Shown here: piece by piece, positions 52,980-62,196 of the stretch
How the letters are laid out: the number at the start of each line of letters is the position of its first letter
How positions within the stretch are numbered: the stretch's first letter is position 1
Source of the DNA: GCA-002282575 sp964519885
Lineage (GTDB): Bacteria; Pseudomonadota; Gammaproteobacteria; Thiomicrospirales; Thiomicrospiraceae
NCBI GenBank assembly: GCA_964519885.1
Contig: CAZFLX010000001.1
Coordinates: 62,001 to 126,000 of the forward strand
DNA length: 64,000 nt
Direction of reading: 5' to 3'
Program-made: the position numbers and the translations under genes
Notes under the pieces: generated by a model
Seen by the model: the letters and a program-made list of their open reading frames with translations, nothing else
Told to the model about the DNA's origin: nothing
Databases searched by the model: none

Positions 52980-54830
52980 ACGTTCGATTTGAGAAACATC
53001 CCTTACCGCACCAAAAGCCGCGCTCGTCGTCATCGCAGCATAAGCACGCAAGGCAGGCGACACCGCACGTTCACGCGGTGCAGCAGGTTTCCACGCATGC
53101 ACGCCTTGGGCTTCCATGGCTTCACGACGTGCATGAAGTTCGGCATCCGTCAACTCAACATTAATGGTGCGATTCGGAATATCAATGCTAATCAGGTCAC
53201 CATCTTGCACCAAACCAATATTGCCGCCTTCGGCCGCTTCAGGTGAAACGTGACCGATCGACAAGCCAGAAGTACCACCAGAGAAACGCCCATCGGTTAA
53301 TAAAGCACAAGCTTTACCCAAACCTTTCGATTTTAAGTAAGAAGTGGGATAGAGCATTTCTTGCATACCAGGGCCGCCTTTAGGACCTTCGTAACGAATG
53401 ATAACCACTTCGCCCGCTTGCACTTCATCCGCCAAAATGCCTTTCACAGCAGCATCTTGGCTTTCATAAATACGCGCTTTGCCTTGGAATTTGAAAATAC
53501 TCTCATCCACACCCGCGGTTTTCACCACACAACCATACTGGGCAATGTTACCTGTCAGCACTGCCAAACCACCATCTTTGGTGTAGGCATGTTCCATAGA
53601 ACGAATACAGCCTTTTTCATGGTCATCATCCAGCGTTTGCCAACGTGCTGATTGACTGAAGGCTTCGGTGGTACGAATACCACCCGGAGCAGCCTTATAG
53701 AAAGTTTTCACTTCGTCGGTAGCATTGCCACGAATATCCCAACGCGCCAGTGCATCTCCCATGGTCGGCGCATGAACGGTATGGCAATGGGTATGCAATA
53801 AACCACCGCGATTTAACTCAGCCAAAATACGCATAATACCGCCCGCGCGATGCACATCTTCCATGTGATAATCAGGGTGATTCGGCGCCACTTTCGACAA
53901 GCAAGGTACTTTACGACTCATGCGGTCAATGTCCGCCATAGTAAATTCAACCTTAGCTTCATGCGCTGCGGCTAACAAATGCAACACAGTATTGGTTGAA
54001 CCACCCATCGCTACATCCAATGCAATGGCATTTTCAAAGGCATCAAAAGTCGCAATGCTGCGTGGCAGTACCGTTTCATCATTTTGTTCATAATATCGAC
54101 GCGCCAACTCAACAATGCGACGACCTGCTTCTAAAAACAACTCTTTACGATCACTGTGCGTTGCCAAAACCGAACCATTACCTGGTAAAGCCATACCCAA
54201 GGCTTCCGCCAAACAGTTCATCGAGTTAGCAGTAAACATCCCCGAACAAGAACCACAGGTCGGGCAAGCCGAACGCTCAATCGCATCGACTTCGGCATCG
54301 GTTTTTTTGCTGTCCGCCGCCGCCACCATCGCATCAACTAAGTCTAGGCTGATTTTTTTACCGCCCAACACCACCTTACCCGCTTCCATCGGACCACCCG
54401 ACACAAAAATAGTCGGAATGTTCAAGCGCAAAGAAGCCATCAGCATACCTGGGGTGATTTTGTCGCAGTTAGAAATACAAATCAGCGCATCGGCACAGTG
54501 AGCATTCACCATATATTCCACGCTATCGGCAATAATTTCGCGACTGGGTAAGGAGTACAACATACCGTCATGACCCATAGCGATACCATCATCAACGGCA
54601 ATGGTATTAAACTCTTTCGCTACGCCGCCTGCGGCTTCAATTTCGCGTGCCACCATTTGACCCAAGTCTTTTAAATGCACATGACCTGGTACAAACTGAG
54701 TGAATGAGTTGGCAATAGCAATAATCGGCTTACCAAAGTCTTGCTCACCCATACCCGTTGCACGCCACAGCGCACGCGCCCCTGCCATATTACGACCATG
54801 AGTAGATGTACGAGAACGATATTGAGGCAT
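52977..54830 (-). CDS. ilvD: Dihydroxy-acid dehydratase
   Basis: 617 residues, the E. coli type length. It dehydrates dihydroxy-acids to 2-keto acids in isoleucine and valine synthesis. Iron-sulfur ligands are visible in SNCDKITPGML and CPTCGSCSGMFTANSMN. PSREIIADSVEYM and the C-terminal GHVSPEAAEGG are also typical. It is alone in the window among branched-chain genes. Its TAA lies at the end of a palindromic repeat. Confidence 0.97.
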   Translation of the reverse strand: MPQYRSRTSTHGRNMAGARALWRATGMGEQDFGKPIIAIANSFTQFVPGHVHLKDLGQMVAREIEAAGGVAKEFNTIAVDDGIAMGHDGMLYSLPSREIIADSVEYMVNAHCADALICISNCDKITPGMLMASLRLNIPTIFVSGGPMEAGKVVLGGKKISLDLVDAMVAAADSKKTDAEVDAIERSACPTCGSCSGMFTANSMNCLAEALGMALPGNGSVLATHSDRKELFLEAGRRIVELARRYYEQNDETVLPRSIATFDAFENAIALDVAMGGSTNTVLHLLAAAHEAKVEFTMADIDRMSRKVPCLSKVAPNHPDYHMEDVHRAGGIMRILAELNRGGLLHTHCHTVHAPTMGDALARWDIRGNATDEVKTFYKAAPGGIRTTEAFSQSARWQTLDDDHEKGCIRSMEHAYTKDGGLAVLTGNIAQYGCVVKTAGVDESIFKFQGKARIYESQDAAVKGILADEVQAGEVVIIRYEGPKGGPGMQEMLYPTSYLKSKGLGKACALLTDGRFSGGTSGLSIGHVSPEAAEGGNIGLVQDGDLISIDIPNRTINVELTDAELHARREAMEAQGVHAWKPAAPRERAVSPALRAYAAMTTSAAFGAVRDVSQIER

Positions 54831-54857
54831 AGCAAGGTTCCTTCCAATAAAAAACGG

Positions 54858-54863
54858 TATAAT
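54858..54863 (+). promoter_or_regulatory. Candidate -10 element for argA
   Basis: TATAAT, 38 bases before the argA ATG, in the 71-base gap divergent from ilvD. The -35 region (AGGTTC) is poor, so support is mainly from position. No ARG box is recognised. Confidence 0.4.
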
Positions 54864-54901
54864 AAAGACTATTTTCGCACATTTTGAGACAAGATGCTCC
54901 T

Positions 54902-56224
54902 ATGTTACCGCCAGCAGAGTCGATTAAATTTGTTCAAGCCTTCCGTCAATCGTCGCCTTACTTTAATGCGCATCGTGACAGTACGGTGGTTATTTATCTA
55001 GATGGTGCTGCGTTACAGAACGGTGATGCCGCTTTACCGCTCATTCAAGATTTAGCCTTATTGCAAAGCTTAGATGTGCGTATTGTGTTGGTAGCAGGCG
55101 CTCGCCCTTTTATTGATGCCGAATTAGCCGCTCAAGGATTCGAGTGTCACTATCATCAAGGATTACGTATTACCCGTAAAGAACACCTGCCTGCGGTGGC
55201 GCAAGCGGTGGGGCAAATGCGCGTTGAAATCGAATCTTGGTTTTCTAGCGGCCAAGCCAAACAAAGCTACGCCGTGCGCCCCTTATTTGTTTCTTCGGGC
55301 AACTGGGTGATGGCAAAACCGCTGGGCATTATTGACGGCATCGACTTTCAGCATACTGGCACAGTCCGTCGTATCGAAACCGACCCGATTCAAGCGGTAT
55401 TGAATATGGGGCATATTGTGTTGCTCACCTCGCAAGCCTATTCCATCACGGGGGATATTTTTAACCTTTCCAGCATCGATTTAGCCGTCGAAGCTGCCAT
55501 TGCCCTGCAAGCCGATAAATTGCTGTGGCTTACCGACCCCGAACACTTAGACGCTGCCCGCGCTGCTTTACCCACCGAACTTTCTGCCAATGATATGCCG
55601 ACCTTACTGGCACAAGCCGAATTGCCCGAAGCGACCCGCTCTTTACTGAACGCCAGCTTAAAAGCCGCTCGTGAAGTGGATAGGGTTCATCTGCTCGATC
55701 GTACACAGGACGGCGCACTATTGCTCGAACTCTTTACCCGTGATGGTGTCGGCATAATGATTAACCAGAACGATTACGACGTGGTGCGTCAAGCCAGCAT
55801 CGATGATATTGGCGGCATTTTATCCTTACTCGAACCGCTGGAAAATTCGGGTGCTTTAGTAAAACGTCCACGCGAACAGTTGGAAATGGAAATTGAACAT
55901 TTCAGCGTACTAGAACGTGACGGCGCGATTATTGGCTGTGCTGCCTTATATCCCTATCCGCAAAACAACAGCGCCGAATTAGCTGCCTTTGCCATCGATG
56001 ACACCTATCGTCGTGGTGGTCGGGGCGCAAAACTGCTTACCTATATCGAACGTCGTGCCAAGCAACAAGGCATTCAATCGCTGTTTTTGCTCACCACACA
56101 AACCATGCACTGGTTTATTCGTCATGGCTTTGTGCAAACCGACATTTCCACCCTACCGCAAGCGCGCGCTCAGTTATACAACTTCCAGCGTCGTTCAGCG
56201 GTGTTTATTAAAGCGCTGGTTTGA
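54902..56224 (+). CDS. argA: N-acetylglutamate synthase, classical two-domain
   Basis: 440 residues from the ATG at 54902; a TTG six codons earlier is possible. It acetylates glutamate, the first step of arginine synthesis. An N-terminal amino acid kinase-like domain (STVVIYLDGAALQ, arginine-binding in the family) precedes a GNAT acetyltransferase domain (about 295-440, AFAIDDTYRRGGRGAKLL). Length and architecture fit classical ArgA with arginine feedback. argC is at 28805. Confidence 0.95.
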   Translation: MLPPAESIKFVQAFRQSSPYFNAHRDSTVVIYLDGAALQNGDAALPLIQDLALLQSLDVRIVLVAGARPFIDAELAAQGFECHYHQGLRITRKEHLPAVAQAVGQMRVEIESWFSSGQAKQSYAVRPLFVSSGNWVMAKPLGIIDGIDFQHTGTVRRIETDPIQAVLNMGHIVLLTSQAYSITGDIFNLSSIDLAVEAAIALQADKLLWLTDPEHLDAARAALPTELSANDMPTLLAQAELPEATRSLLNASLKAAREVDRVHLLDRTQDGALLLELFTRDGVGIMINQNDYDVVRQASIDDIGGILSLLEPLENSGALVKRPREQLEMEIEHFSVLERDGAIIGCAALYPYPQNNSAELAAFAIDDTYRRGGRGAKLLTYIERRAKQQGIQSLFLLTTQTMHWFIRHGFVQTDISTLPQARAQLYNFQRRSAVFIKALV

Positions 56225-56311
56225 CATTTCGGTGAGTCTTGTCTCTAACAGGACTGTCACGGAACAAAATACGTTCAAAAAACCAGCAAGCGAACACAAG
56301 TTACGGACACA

Positions 56312-56340
56312 AAAAAACCACTCGCAATGAGTGGTTTTTT
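56312..56340. terminator. Bidirectional intrinsic terminator
   Basis: AAAAAACCACTC/GAGTGGTTTTTT with a five-base loop between the convergent argA and metallo-hydrolase genes. Confidence 0.92.
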
Positions 56341-56359
56341 GTGCTTATAGCCGATTGAA

Positions 56360-57376
56360 TTAGAAGTTATTCGCTTCAGCTTCGGTGTAAGCTAAGGCGA
56401 TGTAACGACCAATAACGCCATCGAAGCCTTTCCAATCACGATATTGTTTCAGCTTAGGTAACACCTTATCTTTCATCTCACTGGCGCTAACACCTTGTTT
56501 TTGAAATTCGACCACTGAGCCATACAGAGTTTCTAAAAACTCTAGGTAAATATCGGCTTGTTTAGGACCAAACTTATAGTGACCTTGCACATAGTTAGTG
56601 GCTTGCGTGTCGGCTTTCATTTTTTTGATGCCTTCAATCGAACCAACATAGGTACCATCATCCATGTGAGCGACACGACCTGTCATCACCATATCGCCAG
56701 CATAAACGGTTTTATCTGCCGTCACTTCTAAACAAATGTCTGAATCGGTGTGGCACTTGCCGTAGTAGTGAACACGTAATAGGGTATCTCCCATATCGAA
56801 GACTTCACCACCTTTCAACACCTGATTCGGCGCTGTAATCACCGTTCCTGCCGTGGCGTTATTGGTGGCACGCGCTTGCATGTTGACCCAAAACTCACCC
56901 ACACCTTCTTTCATCGCTTTATGCATATTTTCGTGAGCATAAATTTCGACGTTCGGCCATTCTTGAACAAAAGCGTGATTACCTAACCAATGGTCACCAT
57001 GCATGTGCGAGTTAAAGACTTTCACCACCGGCTTATCGGTCATTTTTTTGATTTGACGAATCAACATTTCACCAATTTGTACCGAGCCACCCGAATCATA
57101 AACGACCACGCCTTTTTGCGTGATGATAAACCCCATGTTCGAGAACATCCCTTGGTTTTCTGGGGTGGGTTCTGGATCTTTAGCAATGATAACGTGACAA
57201 CGTGCCGATACCTTACTGGGCTTCACATCGGGCACACGAGGCCCTTTAACCACCATGTCATCGGCTGCATAAACTGGTTTTAGCACCGAAAACCCTGACA
57301 TACCCGCCGAAACAGCCAATGCACCCTTAAGCAGTTGACGGCGTTGCAATCCCAACACTGAATCTGTGTTACCCAT
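56360..57376 (-). CDS. Tat-exported metallo-beta-lactamase-fold hydrolase, SoxH-like
   Basis: 338 residues. A twin-arginine signal (QRRQLLKGALAVSAG, Arg12-Arg13, cleavage near Ala37) precedes a metallo-beta-lactamase domain with SHMHGDHWLGN (His124, His126, Asp128, His129), CHTDSDICLE and the VYAGDMVMTG and QGHYKFG segments. Such proteins are called SoxH-like or quinoprotein-relay zinc hydrolases; SoxH accompanies sulfur-oxidation operons in some bacteria, but no other sox gene lies here. Substrate unknown. A strong terminator lies downstream. Confidence 0.8.
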   Translation of the reverse strand: MGNTDSVLGLQRRQLLKGALAVSAGMSGFSVLKPVYAADDMVVKGPRVPDVKPSKVSARCHVIIAKDPEPTPENQGMFSNMGFIITQKGVVVYDSGGSVQIGEMLIRQIKKMTDKPVVKVFNSHMHGDHWLGNHAFVQEWPNVEIYAHENMHKAMKEGVGEFWVNMQARATNNATAGTVITAPNQVLKGGEVFDMGDTLLRVHYYGKCHTDSDICLEVTADKTVYAGDMVMTGRVAHMDDGTYVGSIEGIKKMKADTQATNYVQGHYKFGPKQADIYLEFLETLYGSVVEFQKQGVSASEMKDKVLPKLKQYRDWKGFDGVIGRYIALAYTEAEANNF

Positions 57377-57435
57377 TTTCTTTTCCTCTTATTTGCTAAT
57401 GCAAGTCGCGCGTGGCACGCATTTTTCTTTCAGCG

Positions 57436-57441
57436 TATAAT
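57436..57441 (+). promoter_or_regulatory. Candidate -10 element for sufE
   Basis: TATAAT 25 bases before the sufE ATG with no convincing -35. A near-match to a sigma-54 site a little upstream was rejected because it lacks the GC of the -12 element. Confidence 0.35.
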
Positions 57442-57466
57442 GTAGCCTAGCTGAGTAATTTAGACA

Positions 57467-57898
57467 ATGGATAATCCTGTGAATACCCCACCAAAAGACG
57501 ATATTCAAACAACCATTGATCAATTGGTTGCCCGTTTTGCTTTTTTTAACGACTGGAAAGACCGTTACCAGTATCTCATCGATTTAGGCAAAAAGCTCCC
57601 GGCTTTCGATGAAGCTTGGCAAACCGAAGCCAATCAAATTCATGGCTGTCAGTCTCAAGTGTGGTTGAAAATTGACTGCGAAGGCGACCGCTATTACATG
57701 CAAGCTAAAAGCGAAGCGACGATTGTTGCTGGCATGATTGCGCTGCTGTTGTGGGTGTATAACGGACGTACTAAAGAAGAAATTCTCACCACGCCATTGG
57801 ACTTCTTAGGCAAAATTGGTTTGATGCAACACCTGTCACCCAGTCGAGCCAATGGCTTGTATAACATGATTAAACATTTACACAGTCATCTTAACTAA
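57467..57898 (+). CDS. sufE: Cysteine desulfuration protein SufE
   Basis: 143 residues. It accepts sulfur from SufS and passes it to SufB in Fe-S assembly. The acceptor cysteine is in IHGCQSQVWLKI, and WKDRYQYLIDLGKKLP and GLYNMIKHL are conserved. No sufS or sufBCD is nearby. An isolated sufE may instead stand near csdA. It converges on cbbR with a 7-base inverted repeat over both stops (ACTAAGC 57894-57900, GCTTAGT 57912-57918). Confidence 0.93.
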   Translation: MDNPVNTPPKDDIQTTIDQLVARFAFFNDWKDRYQYLIDLGKKLPAFDEAWQTEANQIHGCQSQVWLKIDCEGDRYYMQAKSEATIVAGMIALLLWVYNGRTKEEILTTPLDFLGKIGLMQHLSPSRANGLYNMIKHLHSHLN

Positions 57899-57913
57899 GC
57901 CGCTATTGCCAGC

Positions 57914-58903
57914 TTAGTCTTCTTTCGCCACCTGCTCTTGCTCGCGACGAACCCTTGCCAGCAAGGGTTTAATGGTGGCATCTAACGCCATCGCTTGGAA
58001 GCGCAGGGTTTCGACAAAACGCGCTGCCGACAAAGACAAGGCTTTGCCTTTAGGCCAAACCAAATACCAATAACGTTCGACAGGGAAACCGCGAATCGGC
58101 AAAATACGCAACTCTCGACGCTTCAATTCTTCCCTAACGGTATGCATAGAAACCACAGAAATACCGAGTCCAGACAAGACTCCCATCCGAATGGCTTCGT
58201 TAGAGCCTAACACCATACGCACATTCGGCACATAACCCATATCGTGGAATACTTGTTCTATTTGCGCCCGAATACCCGAACCCGATTCGCGCATTAAAAA
58301 GGGCACACCGGCTAAGTCATCGATCGTTAGCAAGCGCCCATCGGGTAAATCAAAATCGCGTTTGGCAATAAATACCAAAGGGTTAATCGCTAAACGTTCC
58401 GACATCACCGGAATAGATTCCGAAGGCTGTCCGAGAATATAAATATCGTCTTGGTTATTCGCCAAACGTTCGAGCAAATGCTCACGATTGACCACTTCTA
58501 ACATAATGGTAATGTTCGGATATTGCTCTAAAAACGACTGCATCACCTGAGGTAAAAAATACTGTGCCGTTGAAATCACCGCAATACGCACCCTACCACC
58601 TTCTAGCCCTTTAAGGTCATTAATGCGTTCTTCCAAGTGTTCAAATGCGGTTAACACTTCTCGACACACGGCAGCCAACTCGTGACCCGCGTCGGTTAGA
58701 TAAACCTCTTTACCGACTTGTTCAGTCAAGGGCAAACCCACCGCTTCGACCAATTTTTTTACCTGCATCGAAATGGTGGGTTGAGTAAGGTGCATTTCTT
58801 CCGCAACACGGGTGAAACTATTCAGCCTTGCTAAGGCTTCAAATACCTGTAATTGACGGAGTGTCGCGGCGCGCGTAATGCGCCCCAGTATGGGTTTATG
58901 CAT
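57914..58903 (-). CDS. cbbR: LysR-family regulator, CbbR-like
   Basis: 329 residues. The N-terminal winged helix (ATLRQLQVFEALARLNSFTRVAEEMHLTQPTISMQVKKL) and the effector-binding domain (GGRVRIAVISTAQYFLPQVM) have the pattern of CbbR/RbcR, the activators of Calvin-cycle operons. No rbc or prk gene is in view, so it either acts at a distance or controls something else. It follows the PPK2 gene by 18 bases. Start choice is fair because the conserved ITRAATLRQLQVFEA begins near residue 9. Confidence 0.8.
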   Translation of the reverse strand: MHKPILGRITRAATLRQLQVFEALARLNSFTRVAEEMHLTQPTISMQVKKLVEAVGLPLTEQVGKEVYLTDAGHELAAVCREVLTAFEHLEERINDLKGLEGGRVRIAVISTAQYFLPQVMQSFLEQYPNITIMLEVVNREHLLERLANNQDDIYILGQPSESIPVMSERLAINPLVFIAKRDFDLPDGRLLTIDDLAGVPFLMRESGSGIRAQIEQVFHDMGYVPNVRMVLGSNEAIRMGVLSGLGISVVSMHTVREELKRRELRILPIRGFPVERYWYLVWPKGKALSLSAARFVETLRFQAMALDATIKPLLARVRREQEQVAKED

Positions 58904-58921
58904 AGCTGCTCGTGAATGTGA

Positions 58922-60430
58922 TTAATCGTTTAAGGCTTGTTTAAGCTGTTCAATGACCGTGGATAATACCGTTAATCGAGCTGTGTACTTATCTTCCGCC
59001 GACACCAGTGTCCAAGGTGCTACTTCGGTTCCGGTACGAAATAACATATCGTTAACGGCACTTTCATAGTCAGACCATTTTTCTCGATTACGCCAATCTT
59101 CTTCGGTAATTTTATGCTGTTTGTAGGGTGTCGATTCACGCTCTTTGAAACGTTGCAACTGCATTTCAGGGCTAATATGCAACCAAAACTTAATTAAAAT
59201 AACACCCGACTCGACTAACTCAGATTCAAAATTATTGATTTCATGATAGGCGCGAGACCAAACGGCTTCATCGGCAAAGCCTTCCACACGTTCGACCAGA
59301 ACACGACCATACCAGGAGCGGTCGTACATCATCACCCGACCGGCTCTGGGTAATTCATGCCAAAAACGCCACAAATAAGGATAACCACGCTCTTGCTCAG
59401 TCGGTGCGCCATAGGAGACGGCGCGATAGAGTCGCGCATCTAAAGATGACGTCAGACGACGAATCGCCCCACCCTTGCCGGCCGCATCCCACCCTTCAAA
59501 CACAATTACCGTCGATTTTTTTGCACGCCAAGCTTTCCACGCCAACGCAGAAAGTGTTTCTCGCATGGATTGAAAGGCTTTTTTATATTCGGATTTATCC
59601 ATTTTTAGCGATAAATCAACGCTATCTAACACCGAGCGTTGCGCTGAGGGCGCATTAGGTAAACTGGGAGCGCCACCACCTTTAATAAAATCGCTTTCGG
59701 CTTCTCTCGACCACCTAAGATGTGCTTGTTGAGCTGTTAACAAAGCATTAGCAATGGTTTTGCCCACTGTCATATCTCGATAATAAGCATCGGTTGCTTC
59801 AACCAGATACCAAGGCGCTACTGCCGAATCGGTTAATCGCATCACATGCTCGGCAATGCGTAAAAACGCTTGTCGAGACTTTAAGGCACGCTTACCACCA
59901 GCATTACCCCAACGATCATCGGGGGTGTCATCTTCCTGCGATAAACGCTCGCGCTGCACCTTCTCGGGCAAATACAACCAAAACTTAACAATGGTTATCC
60001 CTTCGAGCGCCAGCATTTGCTCAAGATTACGGCGTTTTTCAAGACCTAAATCCAGTTCAGCTTCACTGACTTTACCGTGAATGGCATCGGTCAATAAGTC
60101 TCGGTACCAACCACCCAAATGAATAGCCAGACTGCCTTTTTGCGGTAAAGAGCGCCAAAATCGCCAGAAAAAGGGACGCTCTTTTTCCTCATCAGACGGA
60201 TCCCAAAAGGTATGGGTTTTCAGCCCCCTGGGATCTAACCAAGCATACAAACGATTAAGCAGTTCTGCTCGTCCCGAACCATCCAAGCCTTCAATAATCA
60301 CAAGCACCGCTTGCTGTTTTTCACGCATCAAGCTCAGTTGACCTTGCAGTAAGCTTGCACGCAGTTCAGGCAGTTCTGCCTCGAAATCGGCCTTACTTAA
60401 CCATCTTCCTAACTCTGCTGCTTGAAACAA
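58922..60430 (-). CDS. pap: Polyphosphate:AMP phosphotransferase, two-domain PPK2
   Basis: 502 residues with two PPK2 domains, the class II layout that uses polyphosphate to phosphorylate AMP to ADP. The C-terminal domain has an intact P-loop FEGWDAAGKGG (Lys319). The N-terminal domain has EGLDGSGRAE, with Arg54 at the P-loop lysine position, consistent with the inactive half described for this class. YDRSWYGRVLVERVEGF is the lid-type segment. It is 55 bases after the DsrE-like gene. Confidence 0.92.
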   Translation of the reverse strand: MFQAAELGRWLSKADFEAELPELRASLLQGQLSLMREKQQAVLVIIEGLDGSGRAELLNRLYAWLDPRGLKTHTFWDPSDEEKERPFFWRFWRSLPQKGSLAIHLGGWYRDLLTDAIHGKVSEAELDLGLEKRRNLEQMLALEGITIVKFWLYLPEKVQRERLSQEDDTPDDRWGNAGGKRALKSRQAFLRIAEHVMRLTDSAVAPWYLVEATDAYYRDMTVGKTIANALLTAQQAHLRWSREAESDFIKGGGAPSLPNAPSAQRSVLDSVDLSLKMDKSEYKKAFQSMRETLSALAWKAWRAKKSTVIVFEGWDAAGKGGAIRRLTSSLDARLYRAVSYGAPTEQERGYPYLWRFWHELPRAGRVMMYDRSWYGRVLVERVEGFADEAVWSRAYHEINNFESELVESGVILIKFWLHISPEMQLQRFKERESTPYKQHKITEEDWRNREKWSDYESAVNDMLFRTGTEVAPWTLVSAEDKYTARLTVLSTVIEQLKQALND

Positions 60431-60485
60431 TCATTACTTCCTTGGACAATCGATCTGCCGAATAAAATCCGTTATACCTGACCCA

Positions 60486-60971
60486 TTACTGGATTTTAAG
60501 GTAAGCCGCACCCTGCATTTGTAAATCGGCAATGGTGGCAACGCCCGAAGGGGTTAAGCCGACGGTTGAATAAACTTTGGCTTTATCTAAAGCAATTTCA
60601 TCACGCGTTTTGTCGCACAATAAGGCTTTCACTCCACGCACTTTTACCAGCGTTTCCAGGCGACCTTTTAATTCAGCACGACGTTTGTCTAGGTCGGCAT
60701 TGGTGGCGTAAGGTGTGCCTTTTAGCGCATCATCGGTAACAAAACGAATACCATGTCCGACAAACACCAAAGTAACTTCATAGTCACGCAGTTCGTTTTC
60801 ATAAGCGGTGAGTATGTTTGAAATAGAGGTTAAGGTAGCTGAATAGCGTGTCACATCATTAAAATCGACGTGATAAACCACCTTGGCGGGCGCTGCTAGG
60901 GCTGAGGTCGTCAGGACGGTCATCAGTGACAAAACCAGTACTTGCATCCAACGTTTAACAGATGTAAACAT
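60486..60971 (-). CDS. Secreted DsrE-fold protein
   Basis: 161 residues from the ATG preceded by GGAG; an upstream in-frame ATG adds a poor N-terminus. A signal peptide (WMQVLVLSLMTVLTTSALA) is followed by a DsrE/DsrF-like fold (AKVVYHVDFNDV, VTLVFVGHGIRFV, KALLCDKTRDEI). A single cysteine (LLCDKT) could carry sulfur. Periplasmic DsrE-like proteins are found in sulfur oxidisers and elsewhere, so a role in sulfur metabolism is inference. It lies 72 bases after the ParA-type gene. Confidence 0.85.
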   Translation of the reverse strand: MFTSVKRWMQVLVLSLMTVLTTSALAAPAKVVYHVDFNDVTRYSATLTSISNILTAYENELRDYEVTLVFVGHGIRFVTDDALKGTPYATNADLDKRRAELKGRLETLVKVRGVKALLCDKTRDEIALDKAKVYSTVGLTPSGVATIADLQMQGAAYLKIQ

Positions 60972-61043
60972 AACCAATACTCCATTTAATGAATTGTATA
61001 AGCATTGTAACCCATGCCCCGACGGCTGCGTCATCAAATTACC

Positions 61044-62183
61044 TTATGATGCCGATGATGACTGTAAAAAACCCTCCAGCACATCCGCCAACTGCAAAAA
61101 GTCGCTACGTGGATAACTTCGCCCACCAGATAATTTGAAAGCTAACTGGGGTGCACTGCCTTCAATAATATGAAATCCCCAATACAGCAATGCATGACTG
61201 TAACGAATTTTAGCCTCATCAGGGTGAATAATGGTGGCTAATCGGTCCTGTTGTAGATAAGGTTGCAATGCCGCTTGCAGATAAGCTAACAGCACTTCGT
61301 TACGTTTTTGAAATTCCTTACTGGCATCATACTGGTTAATCACCGCTAACAAGCGTGCTTTATCGTTCAGGCTGCGTAAATGCGTAAAGGTGCGTTGAAT
61401 GACATCACCATGCTTAGAAATACCCAAAGGATTGAGACTGGTCGGCATTAAACACACATCTAAGCGTTTCATTAACTTAGCAGGGTTTTCGGATAACACG
61501 GGAGAACAATCGGCAATCACAATACGCACATCAGGATATTGGCTTTCTCGCCATTGTTCGGGGGTTAATACGCGAATCATCGCGCCAGCTTCATGTTTAT
61601 TGACCGCTGGAACATGCAGTTCAGCGATGTCGCTATTACCTTCATGAGCAAAGAGTTTACGCAAATTCTGGTCTGGGTCTAAATCGAGTAATACCACCGA
61701 CTGCCCCATAAGAGCAAAAGCACCCGCTAAATGCGCTGAAATGGTCGTTTTTCCCACCCCACCTTTAGCGGTAAACACGCCAACATAAGCAGGCTTGGTA
61801 TTCACCTCGTCTTCGTTGCCAGCGACTTGCAGGAAAGGATAAGCCGATACCACCTTGTGCTTGTGTTCTGTCAACAACACCAATCTTTCGGGCGCATCGC
61901 GCATCACTTGAGTAATGGCTGCTTTGGTAAAACCGGTCGAAGCTGCCATGCAACCCATTAACTGACCATTTTGTTGAGCTTCAACACTTTGCATGAATTT
62001 ATCAAGTTGCGCAGCGGTAACCTTGTCATCCGACTTACGATAACGCAACCAAACATCTTGACCTCGACGTGTTAAGGTTGCATTTGCCCATTTCGCATCT
62101 TGCCATTCTTCAACCAAACCGTAACCTTGTTGTTGCCAAAACTCAACAAAGCAGTGCCAGTCATTATTCGGCTTGGTTTTCAT
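61044..62183 (-). CDS. ParA/MinD-type ATPase with Mrr-like N-terminal domain
   Basis: 379 residues. The C-terminal ATPase (about 131-375) has deviant Walker A KGGVGKTT (140-147), LLDLDPDQNL (Asp167, Asp169) and IADCSP (Asp225). The N-terminal 112 residues look like a restriction-endonuclease (Mrr) fold: FWQQQGYGLVEEW, then LRYRK where the nuclease motif QxK would stand (now Arg47-x-Arg49), AASTGFTKAAI matching the TTSxFT box of Mrr, and RLVLLTEHKHKVV. No ParB or centromere repeat lies next to it. Chromosome or plasmid partitioning cannot be assumed. AAAGGAAG precedes the ATG. Confidence 0.75.
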   Translation of the reverse strand: MKTKPNNDWHCFVEFWQQQGYGLVEEWQDAKWANATLTRRGQDVWLRYRKSDDKVTAAQLDKFMQSVEAQQNGQLMGCMAASTGFTKAAITQVMRDAPERLVLLTEHKHKVVSAYPFLQVAGNEDEVNTKPAYVGVFTAKGGVGKTTISAHLAGAFALMGQSVVLLDLDPDQNLRKLFAHEGNSDIAELHVPAVNKHEAGAMIRVLTPEQWRESQYPDVRIVIADCSPVLSENPAKLMKRLDVCLMPTSLNPLGISKHGDVIQRTFTHLRSLNDKARLLAVINQYDASKEFQKRNEVLLAYLQAALQPYLQQDRLATIIHPDEAKIRYSHALLYWGFHIIEGSAPQLAFKLSGGRSYPRSDFLQLADVLEGFLQSSSAS

Positions 62184-62196
62184 GTTCTGCTTCCTT

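Noticed and set aside
57413..57426. Sigma-54-like site TGGCAC-N5-TTTCT before sufE
   Set aside because: The -12 element lacks the required GC pair, and TATAAT lies nearby.
61044..62183. Chromosome partition locus (parAB)
   Set aside because: No ParB gene or parS-like repeats adjoin it, and the N-terminal domain is unlike chromosomal ParA proteins.
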